NCBI GenBank assembly: GCA_029241985.1
Contig: JAQWUU010000043.1
Location: forward strand, 1 to 64,000
Reading direction: 5' to 3'
Origin: Aquiluna sp.
GTDB taxonomy: Bacteria > Actinomycetota > Actinomycetes > Actinomycetales > Microbacteriaceae
DNA: 64,000 nt
Shown here: positions 36,021 through 45,208 of the stretch, in pieces
Layout of the letters: each line of letters starts with the position of its first letter
How positions within the stretch are numbered: position 1 is the first letter of the stretch
Program-made: the position numbers and the translations under genes
Notes under the pieces: model-generated
Database searches by the model: none
The model's input: the letters and a program-made list of their open reading frames with translations, nothing else
Told to the model about the DNA's origin: nothing

Positions 36021-36659
36021 TCAACTTTCTGAATCCGACTCACTTTGCTGCCTGATCAGCTCCAACAGGCCCTGCTCTGCTCCCAGAGTAATTTGCCTGG
36101 TTTGAATCAATAGCTCTTCGGCGCTCTTGGATTTGAGCATGTCCATTTGATCAAGATAACCAACCGGAAGGACGCCTGCTAACTGCCAGCAGGCTTCTAT
36201 CGGGTCATCACTGATGTCTATGTCTGGACCATATTGCAAATCTGCAAACTCACTTGCGAAAGCCAGAAGCTTTCTCACGCTCTGTTCCAGCTCGTCTTTC
36301 AAACCCTCAAGCCCCTCATCCCACGTAAGCTCCGGTAGAAAATCCACATCCGCGAGTGGATAAGGGTCATCGGGCAACCAAGCATTCACGACAAAACGCT
36401 GGGTGCCAATCGACTCAAGCCCATAAAACTCTTCTGTTGTCCCAATGTCTGTGACGCTGGCGATTGTTCCGACCATCAGCAAATCTTCGGAACCTCTTTG
36501 ATCATCACCTCGACCGTTGTGTACAACACCGAATTCCGGCTTGTCTGAAGTCATAAGGTCCCCAAGTAGCTTCAGATACCGCTCTTCAAAAATGCGCAAA
36601 TCAAGCGGCATGCTTGGAAACAGCACTAAGCCCAATGGAAACATCGGCATCGCAGCCAT
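36021..36659 (-). CDS. LON substrate-binding-domain protein
   Basis: 212 aa from ATG 36659 (MAAMPMFPLGLVLFPSM); the track start is 18 codons upstream. MPMFPLGLVLFPSMPLDLRIFEERYLKLLGDL and FGVVHNGRG, MVGTIASVTDIGT are the LON N-terminal domain (PUA-like) found as a stand-alone protein in many Actinobacteria. No AAA+ or protease part is present. Role unknown, perhaps in protein quality control. Confidence 0.85.
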   Translation of the reverse strand: MAAMPMFPLGLVLFPSMPLDLRIFEERYLKLLGDLMTSDKPEFGVVHNGRGDDQRGSEDLLMVGTIASVTDIGTTEEFYGLESIGTQRFVVNAWLPDDPYPLADVDFLPELTWDEGLEGLKDELEQSVRKLLAFASEFADLQYGPDIDISDDPIEACWQLAGVLPVGYLDQMDMLKSKSAEELLIQTRQITLGAEQGLLELIRQQSESDSES

Positions 36660-36787
36660 AAACCAACCTCCAACCCTTACTGCCCTCAAGCTGGGGCAAG
36701 TAAGACAGGTCAACCAGAGGAGCTCAAATAAATTTCAGCGAGTAAGGGACCAAAACCTCACTACAGTTCATAGGGAGGCAGGTAATA

Positions 36788-37231
36788 ATGAGCGATTTGA
36801 ATCAAATAGGTGAACAAGATAACTGGATTTGTTGGCTCTGTGACACCAAGGTTTATCCAGACGCCTCAGTGAACTCAGACCGCGGTCCAAGTGCAGATAG
36901 CTACGCGGCGTCAAAAGCCAAAAAAGGTGTTGCAACTGTTGAGCGACTCGCTCATAGAGACTGCAACACAATGCGTGGCAAGATTTCTCCTGTCATTCCC
37001 TGGTCCAAGGACCACCTTGTCTTTGACCCAGCACCGATATTTGAAACAGTAGAGCGACTAGCCAAAAAAGGCGGCCGCGAAGCCGTTGGTAGATGTGCCA
37101 CGGATCAAGAGGCTCAAGAAGCCTCTGAATGGCTTCTAGACAGACTTGCAAGGCTCTCGCCTGGAACAAATTTCAGAACCGACATCACTGCTGGTGCCGG
37201 GCAGTTCTTAATCAAGCTTGTTGCTGGCTAA
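36788..37231 (+). CDS. hypothetical protein with a CxxC/HxxC zinc-binding pattern
   Basis: 147 aa, preceded by GGGAGGCAGGTAATA. It has CWLCDTKVYPD near the N-terminus and AHRDCNT about 40 residues later, an arrangement seen in HNH-type zinc folds, but the catalytic HNH residues are not obvious. The rest is soluble and mixed. I do not recognise a family. A weak inverted repeat (AAACCAG...CTGGTTT) follows the stop and could act as terminator for this and the convergent gene. Confidence 0.65.
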   Translation: MSDLNQIGEQDNWICWLCDTKVYPDASVNSDRGPSADSYAASKAKKGVATVERLAHRDCNTMRGKISPVIPWSKDHLVFDPAPIFETVERLAKKGGREAVGRCATDQEAQEASEWLLDRLARLSPGTNFRTDITAGAGQFLIKLVAG

Positions 37232-37271
37232 GAAACCAGTTCGGACTTCTAAACGCAAAAAGAGCTGGTTT

Positions 37272-37751
37272 TCACCAACCCATGGTTCCAGGTGCTCCCT
37301 TGAAGGGGCCGGTGATATTCGAAGTAATCCAACCACCATAAAAATCGCCCTCTTGTGCCATTACAACTTCGTCGCCGACCTTGCACTGGTCCACTGCTGA
37401 TGCGTAAATGGCTACTTTGCCAAGAAGGTTTTCAAACCCCTTGGTTGGGTTTTTGTAGGTCCAGGCCGCTCCTCTGATGACAGCTCCTCCAACCTGCAAA
37501 TCAAAATAACTCGCGGCACCCTTGAACTCGCAATAGGTCTGCTTACCATTTGGCACCAAAATTCCAGCTGCAAAATCAGCTATCGGCAGGTAGTAAGTGG
37601 GCGGATGGGATGTTTCTAGGACCCTTACTGCACCGTTGGTTGAAACCAGCTGCTGCCCGGCATGACTCACAGAAATATGCTGGGATACATTTTCTAATCG
37701 AGGAGGTCTCGGGTAATCCCAGACGGATTCTGTTTCAAGCTTCTTTCCCAT
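37272..37751 (-). CDS. DUF427 protein
   Basis: 159 aa. WDYPRPPRLENVSQHISV, ETSHPPTYYLPIADF, CEFKGAASYFDL and AAWTYKNPTKGFENLLGKVAIYASAVD match DUF427, a small beta-rich family of unknown function. It is 29 bp downstream of the photolyase gene on the same strand and so probably co-transcribed with it. Confidence 0.85.
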   Translation of the reverse strand: MGKKLETESVWDYPRPPRLENVSQHISVSHAGQQLVSTNGAVRVLETSHPPTYYLPIADFAAGILVPNGKQTYCEFKGAASYFDLQVGGAVIRGAAWTYKNPTKGFENLLGKVAIYASAVDQCKVGDEVVMAQEGDFYGGWITSNITGPFKGAPGTMGW

Positions 37752-37780
37752 GAGTCCTCACTTTGTAAAAGGGTACCTAG

Positions 37781-39298
37781 CTAAACCGTGCCCTCGCTTA
37801 ATCCTTCCAAGACCTGCTTTGCCCTGTCTCTTAACTCTGGAAGATCAGACAGGCGAGTTAGACCATTAACCTGTTGGCTCATGCGATGGTTTTTCTTGAA
37901 TTCTTCGCTGTGCCGATCAAGGAAGTCCCAGTACAAAGTAGTGAATGGACAGGCATTCTCACCAGCGCGTTTCTTGGGATCATAGACACACCCCTTGCAG
38001 TGTTCCGTCATGCGGTTGATGTATGCACCACCTGCGGCGTAGGGCTTTGTCATAAGCCTGCCGCTGTCGGCATGAACCCCCATTCCGATGATGTTCGGCA
38101 CCATCACCCATTCAGCCGCGTCAATGAACTGGGTTCGCATCCACTCCAGGAACTGCTGGGGGTTGGTGCCGGTAATAAGCGCCAAGTTACTGAGAATCAT
38201 GAGCCTTGGAATGTGGTGGGTCCAAGCTCTTTTTTCAACGTCTTGAACAGCACTTTTCACGCAGGCCATCTGGGTCTTGGCCGAATCAGTGAATAGCGGA
38301 AGCAGTTTTCGTGTCGCCTGTAGACCGTTGAGCTCACGGTAATCCTCACCCAAGAACCAATACATACCGTTGATGTATTCGCGCCAACCAATTACCTGCC
38401 TCACGAATGCTTCAACTGAGCCAATAGGCGCCAAGCCCTGTTCGTAGCGGTCAATGACTGCTACCACCACCTCGGATGCGTGAAGCAAACCGTTGTTCAA
38501 ATATGGACTCAGCAGTGAATGATGCAAAGACCACTCGTCTTTAGTAACGGCATCTTCGTATGGACCAAAGCCAGCCAAGTGATTGTCCAAGAAGTGTTCG
38601 AGTTGCTTGAGAGCACCGGCTCTTGTTGTGGCCCAGGTGCTGGAGGGTTCATGGCCCAGCTCTTCTAAAACCTCTAGGTCCAGTTCGTCTCTTTGGTGCT
38701 CAAGGCGTTCGGGCCATGTGTAGTTCTTAGGCGGGGGCAGACGATTATCGTGATCAAAATTCCACTGGCCCCCGGAAGGTTTATCACCATCCATTAGTAG
38801 CCCTAGGCGCTTTCGCTGTAGCCGGTAGAAGTTCTCCATTACGAATGTCTTTTGGCTGCCGGCCCAGTCGGCAAAAAGCTCTCGTGGAGTGAGGAAAAAG
38901 TCGTTTTCAATAAACTCAACGCCGAACTTGGCAAGCTGTAACCGCTGCATAAAAGAAGAAGGCTCCGCACACACAACCGGTAATTCGCCAATGGACTCTC
39001 GGGCCTCAGCAATTCCCGCAGTTGTAGTCTCGGCTTCAATAAACAAAACAGTGAAACCAGACTTTTCAAGCTCCATCGCGAAGTGCTTGGCAGAAGAGAT
39101 CAGGAAAAATAGTCGCTCCTTGTGAAAAGAGCGACCGGTGATCATTCGCTCGCTCTGAACAAGCAGCACGACATCCGTTGCCGGATCAGCGTCTTTTAGA
39201 ACTCCGCGGTCAGCATTTAGATGATCGAAGGGAACCAAAAGTAAACGCTTGAATTTTGTCAGCTCATCTAAGCTTCGCGGCGCTACGGCGGCATTCAT
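37781..39298 (-). CDS. iron-sulfur bacterial cryptochrome/photolyase (PhrB-like)
   Basis: 505 aa. The N-terminal Rossmann part begins KRLLLVPFDHLNAD; the middle has SWAT-like HHSLLSPYLNNGLL for FAD and VRQVIGWREYINGMYW; the C-terminal part has cysteines in MACVKSA, EHCKGCVYDP and NACPFT, the four ligands of the [4Fe-4S] cluster that defines this group (FeS-BCP, (6-4) photolyases). It would repair UV lesions with blue light, or sense light. It is followed by DUF427 and lies 5 kb from the heliorhodopsin gene. Confidence 0.9.
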   Translation of the reverse strand: MNAAVAPRSLDELTKFKRLLLVPFDHLNADRGVLKDADPATDVVLLVQSERMITGRSFHKERLFFLISSAKHFAMELEKSGFTVLFIEAETTTAGIAEARESIGELPVVCAEPSSFMQRLQLAKFGVEFIENDFFLTPRELFADWAGSQKTFVMENFYRLQRKRLGLLMDGDKPSGGQWNFDHDNRLPPPKNYTWPERLEHQRDELDLEVLEELGHEPSSTWATTRAGALKQLEHFLDNHLAGFGPYEDAVTKDEWSLHHSLLSPYLNNGLLHASEVVVAVIDRYEQGLAPIGSVEAFVRQVIGWREYINGMYWFLGEDYRELNGLQATRKLLPLFTDSAKTQMACVKSAVQDVEKRAWTHHIPRLMILSNLALITGTNPQQFLEWMRTQFIDAAEWVMVPNIIGMGVHADSGRLMTKPYAAGGAYINRMTEHCKGCVYDPKKRAGENACPFTTLYWDFLDRHSEEFKKNHRMSQQVNGLTRLSDLPELRDRAKQVLEGLSEGTV

Positions 39299-39395
39299 TG
39301 GTTAAGGCTAATCAAAAAATTCTTAACCGAGACTGGTTTCTAGCAATAAGCGAAGTGTTTTAACCAAATTGAAACCTACTTGGTCGAGCTTCCTA

Positions 39396-39412
39396 ATCAA
39401 AAGGGCCTTTTG
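39396..39412 (-). terminator. possible terminator of the xylose-type operon
   Basis: The minus strand reads CCAAAAGGCCCTTTTGA just after the permease stop: a 7-bp stem with a tiny loop. Short for a strong terminator, but well placed. Confidence 0.35.
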
Positions 39413-39416
39413 GTTA

Positions 39417-40649
39417 TTAGATTCGCATCCCCGGAGCTCGTTTCCTAGCTAAAGCATCCACGGTTGCAGCCAGTGCAAGCACCACTCCGGTCACGATGAA
39501 GCTCACTCCCGCTGGGAAGCCCATGAGGCCCAGGCCATTATCGATTATCGAAATTACGACGGCACCGATAGCGGCATTGAAGAGTTTTCCTCGACCGCCA
39601 AAGAGGCTCACGCCACCAACCACAGCTGCCGCAACAGCTGAGAGAACAATAATTTTTCCGGCAGCCGCTTCAACAGCGCCGACCCGGCTTATGTGCATAA
39701 GGCCACCCATTGTTGCAAGTGTCGATGTGATCATAAATGCGTAAATGCGAATGCGAGCAACATTGATTCCTGCGCGCCTTGCAGCCTCCGGGTTCCCACC
39801 CACCGCATACAAATATCGACCAAAGCTCGTTCTGTTCAATACGAATGTTCCCACAAACATGAGGACAAGCACTATCGGCACAACAATTGGAACGCCTTGA
39901 ATCGGATTAGTTGCCACCAAGCTCCGCGGCAAGTTCAGCAAGAAAACTATCCCGCCACCCACTAGTAAGTAAGCCGCAATTTTGGCAACCAAGAAAATCA
40001 TTGGTCGAACCGGGAGGTCGACATTGAGCCTACGCGACCTATCCCAAACTGATAGTGCAAGCGCGACTAGGACAGTGACCGCAAGAACGGCCCAACCGCC
40101 CCAAACTGGAAGGTTCACGTTCATAATCGCTTTGATGGGCTCGACCTCTAGCCGAAGAATTCCACCGGAACCCAAGATGATCAACATCACGCCCGGAAAA
40201 CCAAGGTAGAAAGCCAATGAAATAACAAAAGACGGCACACCGATCTTGGCGACGAACATACCTAGCACCCAGCCAGTTACAAGCCCAACCAAGAACCCAA
40301 GCGCGAGCGCGACTGGCCAATCCCAGCCAGTGTTGGTTAGCTTCACAAAAAGAGCCATACCAGTTGCTGCGGTGACACCGGCACTGAGGTCAATTTCCCC
40401 AAGCAAAAGAACAAACACTAAAGCCATTGCGGTAACCATCAGCACTGCTGACTGAACAAATAGGTTGGCGATGTTTATCTCGGTGAGGAAATAAGGCGAA
40501 AGATTAGCGAATAGTGCCAACAAAACGATGACCGCAGCCATCGCTGGCAGTGCGCCCATGTCGCCACCTTTGAGCCTGGAAAAATAGGCCGAAACCTGAC
40601 CTTTCACCCCACCCTCGTGGCCGGTTTGCAATGTTACTTTTTCAGCCAC
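39417..40649 (-). CDS. sugar ABC transporter permease (XylH type)
   Basis: 410 aa with about ten or more membrane helices and the ribose/xylose-family motif GEIDLSAGVTAATGMALF. FGRYLYAVGGNPEAARRAGINVARIRIYAFMI is the conserved cytoplasmic loop contacting the ATPase. It is longer than RbsC-type permeases (about 320 aa), as XylH proteins are. It starts 2 bases after the ATPase gene. Confidence 0.9.
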   Translation of the reverse strand: MAEKVTLQTGHEGGVKGQVSAYFSRLKGGDMGALPAMAAVIVLLALFANLSPYFLTEINIANLFVQSAVLMVTAMALVFVLLLGEIDLSAGVTAATGMALFVKLTNTGWDWPVALALGFLVGLVTGWVLGMFVAKIGVPSFVISLAFYLGFPGVMLIILGSGGILRLEVEPIKAIMNVNLPVWGGWAVLAVTVLVALALSVWDRSRRLNVDLPVRPMIFLVAKIAAYLLVGGGIVFLLNLPRSLVATNPIQGVPIVVPIVLVLMFVGTFVLNRTSFGRYLYAVGGNPEAARRAGINVARIRIYAFMITSTLATMGGLMHISRVGAVEAAAGKIIVLSAVAAAVVGGVSLFGGRGKLFNAAIGAVVISIIDNGLGLMGFPAGVSFIVTGVVLALAATVDALARKRAPGMRI

Positions 40650-40651
40650 GA

Positions 40652-41401
40652 TTAGCCCTCCTTGACATCTGTTGCAATGCCGGTGATGTAACCGATGACC
40701 TCATTGCTTGTGGTCTTTGACGTTTCCAGCTGCGCAACCATGTTTCCCAGGTACAGCACGGCAATGTCGTCCGCCACTTTGAAGACATCGTAAAGATTGT
40801 GGCTGATCATCAGAACGCCATAACCCTGATCTGCCAAGCGGCGGACCAAGTTCAAAACCTGTTCAGTTTGAGCGACACCGAGAGCGGCTGTTGGCTCGTC
40901 GAGAATCACTAGCTTCGCATCGCGCAAGACGGTTCTTGCGATCGCCACGGTTTGGCGTTGACCACCGGATAGCGAAGAGACTGTCTGCCTGACAGATCTA
41001 ACGGTCTTTACTGAAAGTGACTGCAGGGCTCTTGCGGCAGCGGCTTCCATTTCTGCTTCGCTTAGAGTTCCAGACTTGAGGGTCTCACGACCCAAAAACA
41101 TATTTTGAACGATATCAAGATTTTCACAGAGAGCTAGGTCCTGATAAACGACTTCAATACCCAGAGCCGATGCTTGCCGAGGCGAGTGAAGCTCCTGCAG
41201 CTCTCCATCAAATCTAACTTCTCCCGCGTCATAGGGCTGCACTCCAGCCAGACCCTTGATGAGAGTTGACTTTCCAGCTCCGTTGTCTCCGACAAGGGCC
41301 GTTACTTTTCCTGCAAAAACTTCTAGGTCAACGCCCTTAAGGACGTCTACTGGACCAAAACTCTTTTTTACGTTCTTGAGCTGAACGAGTGCCTGCGTCA
41401 T
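40652..41401 (-). CDS. sugar ABC transporter ATPase, single-domain (XylG type)
   Basis: 249 aa. Walker A LVGDNGAGKSTLI, signature SLSGGQRQTVAIARTV, Walker B LVILDEPTAALG, H loop VLMISHNLYDVF. Only one nucleotide-binding domain is present, whereas E. coli XylG and RbsA have two, so it must act as a dimer. This short form occurs in actinobacterial XylFGH-like systems. Confidence 0.9.
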   Translation of the reverse strand: MTQALVQLKNVKKSFGPVDVLKGVDLEVFAGKVTALVGDNGAGKSTLIKGLAGVQPYDAGEVRFDGELQELHSPRQASALGIEVVYQDLALCENLDIVQNMFLGRETLKSGTLSEAEMEAAAARALQSLSVKTVRSVRQTVSSLSGGQRQTVAIARTVLRDAKLVILDEPTAALGVAQTEQVLNLVRRLADQGYGVLMISHNLYDVFKVADDIAVLYLGNMVAQLETSKTTSNEVIGYITGIATDVKEG

Positions 41402-41426
41402 TGTGGGGCCTTTTGCTCTTATTAGA

Positions 41427-41463
41427 AGCTCATCCCCGGACGGAAACCGCCCGGGGATGAGCT
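41427..41463 (-). repeat. strong intercistronic hairpin between binding protein and ATPase genes
   Basis: AGCTCATCCCCGG pairs with CCGGGGATGAGCT around an 11-base loop that itself holds CGG-AAA-CCG. It lies 17 bases after the binding-protein stop and is not followed by a T run on the minus strand, so it probably stabilises the upstream message or attenuates reading into the ATPase gene. Confidence 0.75.
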
Positions 41464-41479
41464 GGTGACTATTTTCTAA

Positions 41480-42562
41480 TTACTCTACGCCGTAGGTGGC
41501 ACAAGCTGCTGCCACCTCTGGGGTGCAAAGATCTGCTGCGGTGGCCTGGCCGTCGGCTACGACGTCCTTGACCAACTCAGCAGTTGTGATGATTGGATCG
41601 ATAGCAATGAACGGGGTTCCATCGTCAAGAGTCTTGTTGGCTGCAACAGTCTCGCCCGAAAGAATTGCACTGATTACCTCTAGAGCAGCTGCAACCTGAA
41701 GCTGGAATGGCTTGTAAACCGTTCCGTACTGCTTGCCAAGAAGAACGTTCTGAAGACCAGCTGTTGATGCATCCTGACCTGAGACTGGAACGGTTAGGCC
41801 GTTCTTGTCCAGAATCGCAATGATGGAAGCTGCGTTGTTGTCATTTGGAGCTAGAACTGCGTCAACATCTCCACCAACTGCGGTGAAAGCCTGCTCGAAC
41901 AAGGTTCCAGCCTTTGCGCCATCCCAAGTTCCCTCCATGGTGAACGCTGCTGATGCTCCAGCGGCGTCAAGAATGCTCTTGGCACCATCGAAGAACATTG
42001 CTGCGTTACCGTCTGATGGGTCACCCGATGAGTAAATGATGCTCGCGGTTGCTGGGTCTTTTCCAGCAGCTTTAAGTCCATCAACGATCATTTGTCCCTG
42101 AAGGGCACCAACAGTGAAGTTGTCAAATGATACGTAGTAATCCGCTCCAGAGATTGGACGGTCATAGGCGATTACTGGAACTCCAGCAGCCTTTGCCTTT
42201 TCGGCAACTGCTGCACCGGCACCCTGGTAGTCAACTAGAAGCATTACGTTGCAACCCTTGGTTAGCTGAGCGTCAGCAATGGTTGCGTACTTTGCGGTGT
42301 CTGACTGCGCGTTCTGGATGTCAGCCTCGAAACCAGCAGCGGTTAGTCCGGTCTCAAGCGCTGGACGGTCGCCCGGCTCCCAACGAGTTCCGGCGTCAGC
42401 ATCTGGAAGGATAACGCAAGCGCGAAGCACTTCAGCTACGGTCTCCCCAGCAGGAGCAGGAGCCGCGGAGGTCTCCTCGGTTGCGGTGTCTGCTGCACAA
42501 CCAGCCAGCACCAAAGATGCTGCTGCAACTGCAGCCAGAGAAGCAATTTTGAATCTCTTCAT
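41480..42562 (-). CDS. xylose-type sugar-binding lipoprotein (XylF-like)
   Basis: 360 aa; signal peptide with lipobox LVLAGC and a short Ala/Pro/Glu linker. Periplasmic-binding-protein type 1 fold: CVILPDADAGTRWEPGDRPALETGL, GVPVIAYDRPISGADYYVSFDNFTVGALQGQMIV is very close to the XylF ligand region. It binds a monosaccharide, probably xylose, outside the membrane. First gene of the operon, divergent from the ROK regulator. Confidence 0.88.
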   Translation of the reverse strand: MKRFKIASLAAVAAASLVLAGCAADTATEETSAAPAPAGETVAEVLRACVILPDADAGTRWEPGDRPALETGLTAAGFEADIQNAQSDTAKYATIADAQLTKGCNVMLLVDYQGAGAAVAEKAKAAGVPVIAYDRPISGADYYVSFDNFTVGALQGQMIVDGLKAAGKDPATASIIYSSGDPSDGNAAMFFDGAKSILDAAGASAAFTMEGTWDGAKAGTLFEQAFTAVGGDVDAVLAPNDNNAASIIAILDKNGLTVPVSGQDASTAGLQNVLLGKQYGTVYKPFQLQVAAALEVISAILSGETVAANKTLDDGTPFIAIDPIITTAELVKDVVADGQATAADLCTPEVAAACATYGVE

Positions 42563-42826
42563 TTTTCCCCTTGTTTTCTAATTAGTGGATCGTATCCCGA
42601 CTTGAGCCAAGTCGGCAGAAGTAGGTGGGTAAATGTTCGCACATGAAACAAATAGAAAATACCTCTTTTTATCAAGATTCGGTAACAATTCCGTTATTAG
42701 AACAGCTTTAATCCACTTTTTGGCAATTGGAGCAGCGCTTCTAGCCAGATAAGAGGCCGTTTTGTAGTGTGACTAGACAAAATGCATGAAAACATTAGTT
42801 CGCAGGGCTATTGAAATGAAGATCTT

Positions 42827-42849
42827 GTTTGTAGACTTGAGAAACAAAC
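42827..42849. promoter_or_regulatory. candidate ROK/XylR operator
   Basis: GTTTGT, 11-base spacer, ACAAAC: an inverted repeat 25 bases before the ROK gene start, in the 311-bp divergent region between the binding protein and the regulator. The arms resemble known XylR-type ROK sites. The rest of the gap is AT-rich with no coding signs. Confidence 0.45.
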
Positions 42850-42873
42850 TAGCTGAAAGTATTGAGCGGATAA

Positions 42874-44070
42874 ATGCCCTCCAAAACTACCCCGATGTTT
42901 GAGGCTCGAGCCTCCGGGCAGTCGAGTCTGTCAACTGTCCTTGGTTTGATACACGGGCACCGAGCGATTACCCGTTCTGAAATTTGCAGCATTACCGGCC
43001 TGAGTCGATCTACAGTTGCGAAGCTGGTAACCGCCTTGGTTGATTTAGGGTTTGCCCTCGAAACTGGATCCGAACAAATTGATCGCGTTGGCCGACCCAG
43101 CATGGGTGTGGAAGCCTCTAAAGAGGTTCTCGCAATTTCCGTTCACCCTGAGGTCGACTATCTAGAGGTCAAGGCCGTTGCGTTCGACGGAAGCATAGTG
43201 CGCTCCGAAAAGCTCCTTTACGACGAACCGATCGATACCCACCAAGCAGTCGGGGATATGGTTCACGTAATAGAAAACCTGGTTGCAGAACTTCAAGCCA
43301 GCGACACCTCCTACCGAATTCTCGGAATTGGTGTCATTGTTCCTGGCCAAATCAACTCCTCGACAGGGATCGTAAGACAGGCTCCTCATTTGCAATGGTC
43401 TGAGTTCCCAATCCGCGACCTGCTGACCCAGCGAGTGCCAATGCCAGTGTTTGTTGCAAATGATGCCTCATTGGGTTGCAAGGCCGAGATGGCCTACGGG
43501 GCTGCCAAAGGCGCTACTGACGTCGTATACATGCACGGCACTTCCGGCATCGGAGGCGGAGTGTTCATGAATGGCACCGAGCTAAAAGGTTTTCGGGGCT
43601 ATGCGTCAGAGCTTGGCCACATGAGAATTAGCTCAGGAAATGACATCGACTACTCCGGAATTCCGGGGACTCTTGAGGCCTTGGTGCGCAGAGATGATCT
43701 AGAAGTTGTACTGGGGTTGAAGAATGTCTCAGACGAAGAACTTGAAGAGGCCTTACTCAATAACCGAACTCCAGCTTCAACTGCACTTGCAAGAAAACAG
43801 CTCGAAGCCCTCGGTATAGCAACAGCAAACTTGGCAAACATCTTCAATCCTGAAGTCTTGGTGCTGGCAGGATTCCTTCGGTTCTTGTACCGATTTGATC
43901 AGAACTATTTCCACCGCGTAGTCAAAAAGCATGCGATACCAGCGGTTCTTGAGGGCATGCAGGTTTTCGTAAATGAGCTCGGGGCTAATTCTGCTGCAAT
44001 TGGAGCCTCTGAGTTGGTATTTCAAGAGGTAATTGCCGACCCGACAAAATATGGAACTCGCGCGAACTAA
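42874..44070 (+). CDS. ROK family transcriptional regulator
   Basis: 398 aa. N-terminal winged helix: VLGLIHGHRAITRSEICSITGLSRSTVAKLVTALVDLGFALETG. The ROK domain has GIGVIVPGQINSSTGIV and VANDASLGCKAEMAYGAAKGATDVVYMHGTSGIGGGVFMNG. The zinc motif CxCGxxGC of sugar kinases is not seen (HMRISSGNDIDYSGIPGTLEALV instead), as in several pure repressors. It likely controls the adjacent xylose-type ABC operon. Confidence 0.88.
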   Translation: MPSKTTPMFEARASGQSSLSTVLGLIHGHRAITRSEICSITGLSRSTVAKLVTALVDLGFALETGSEQIDRVGRPSMGVEASKEVLAISVHPEVDYLEVKAVAFDGSIVRSEKLLYDEPIDTHQAVGDMVHVIENLVAELQASDTSYRILGIGVIVPGQINSSTGIVRQAPHLQWSEFPIRDLLTQRVPMPVFVANDASLGCKAEMAYGAAKGATDVVYMHGTSGIGGGVFMNGTELKGFRGYASELGHMRISSGNDIDYSGIPGTLEALVRRDDLEVVLGLKNVSDEELEEALLNNRTPASTALARKQLEALGIATANLANIFNPEVLVLAGFLRFLYRFDQNYFHRVVKKHAIPAVLEGMQVFVNELGANSAAIGASELVFQEVIADPTKYGTRAN

Positions 44071-44091
44071 TCTCCAGATTCATGGGCCGCA

Positions 44092-44131
44092 AATAATCCC
44101 CGCTGGCTTCAACAAGCCAACGGGGATTATT
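44092..44131. terminator. bidirectional terminator between ROK and heliorhodopsin genes
   Basis: AATAATCCCCG(C)TGGCTT, loop CAACA, AAGCCA(A)CGGGGATTATT: a long stem with one mismatch, flanked by A/T on both sides, lying between convergent genes. Confidence 0.75.
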
Positions 44132-44145
44132 CGTGAAATTACTCG

Positions 44146-44958
44146 CTAGCTAACAAGGGCCGGGATGATCGCCCCGGAGAAGATCTGCCAAGCCAACACG
44201 GTCTTAGCAACAAGGCTCAGAGTGATGTAGGTCTTCTCACCAAATAGGTAGTCCTTCCAAGGACCAATCTTCTTGTACTGGAAGGCCTGGTTGAAACCGA
44301 AGGTGTTGAAGAACAAGAACAGCGCCACGACGATGCCGTAGACAAATCCTGGGATGTCAGAAGCATTTGTTGCACCCGGCTGCCAGATGTAAAGAATCAG
44401 AATCAGCCAGGGAACGATTCCAGTCATTGAACCGAAGATGAATGGCAAGCCCTTGCCATTTCCTGGCGTCTCGTACTTTTCCTGCAGCGCACCAAACAAG
44501 ATCATCGAGGCGTTGACAGCAAAGATTGCGGACAGGGCGGCGATATCTGTGATGCCGTTTAGAAGAGCAATGCAGAAAATCATTACTGAAGAGCTGAGTG
44601 AATACTCAACCCAGCGGAAGTAGTTGTGGTTGAGCTTTAGGCCGCCCTTATATCTCTCAAAGAACATCGGTGAAGAGATGATGAAGTGAAACAGTGCCGA
44701 AAGCGCCAAGAAGCCAACGATTCCAGCTCCAATGTTGATGTCAAATAGCACCACTACGTCTGCTGGGGATGCTACTCCTGGAGGGCCGGTTGGATATTCA
44801 ATCTTTACTGGGAAAAGAATCTGATAGTCGAGCATCGTCAGAACGAATGAGAACCCAATCGCCTGGATTAGGTGCAATAAACCAGCACCAATGTTGTATC
44901 TGCGCAGGCCGGCGATTTGCTGGTCTTGGGTTTTTGCTACCTTTGTGGCTTTTGCCAT
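44146..44958 (-). CDS. heliorhodopsin
   Basis: 270 aa from ATG 44958, with AAGGAG eight bases upstream (the track start adds three codons). Seven membrane helices. Heliorhodopsin hallmarks are all present: NIGAGLLHLIQA (His29), SALFHFIISS (His91), FRWVEYSLSSSVMI with the counterion Glu118, NASMILFGALQEKY, GFVYGI..LFLFFN, and SLVAKTVLAWQIFSG with the retinal lysine Lys252. This places it with actinobacterial forms like 48C12. Heliorhodopsins have inverted topology (N-terminus inside), do not pump protons, and are thought to be sensory or signalling. No retinal synthesis gene is in the window. The gene appears to be monocistronic. Confidence 0.95.
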   Translation of the reverse strand: MAKATKVAKTQDQQIAGLRRYNIGAGLLHLIQAIGFSFVLTMLDYQILFPVKIEYPTGPPGVASPADVVVLFDINIGAGIVGFLALSALFHFIISSPMFFERYKGGLKLNHNYFRWVEYSLSSSVMIFCIALLNGITDIAALSAIFAVNASMILFGALQEKYETPGNGKGLPFIFGSMTGIVPWLILILYIWQPGATNASDIPGFVYGIVVALFLFFNTFGFNQAFQYKKIGPWKDYLFGEKTYITLSLVAKTVLAWQIFSGAIIPALVS

Positions 44959-45208
44959 TATGAGCACTCCTTAGTTCCTGGTTAGAAATAGCTTATGCGC
45001 GATTGCGGTGTCTTTCTAGCTTCCCGCTCTCCACGTCAATATTTTGCAAAATCTTGTCAAGTCACTTTGGAAGCTGCCATCTGGATTTACCGCGAACAAA
45101 GCTGAGTATCCGGTGGCAACTCTCAAGACGATTAGAACCATCCACCTCCTGATTTTCATACGCGGTCTGGCGGTAGTGTTGTCCGTAGAAGGTTATTTGG
45201 AGATAGAC

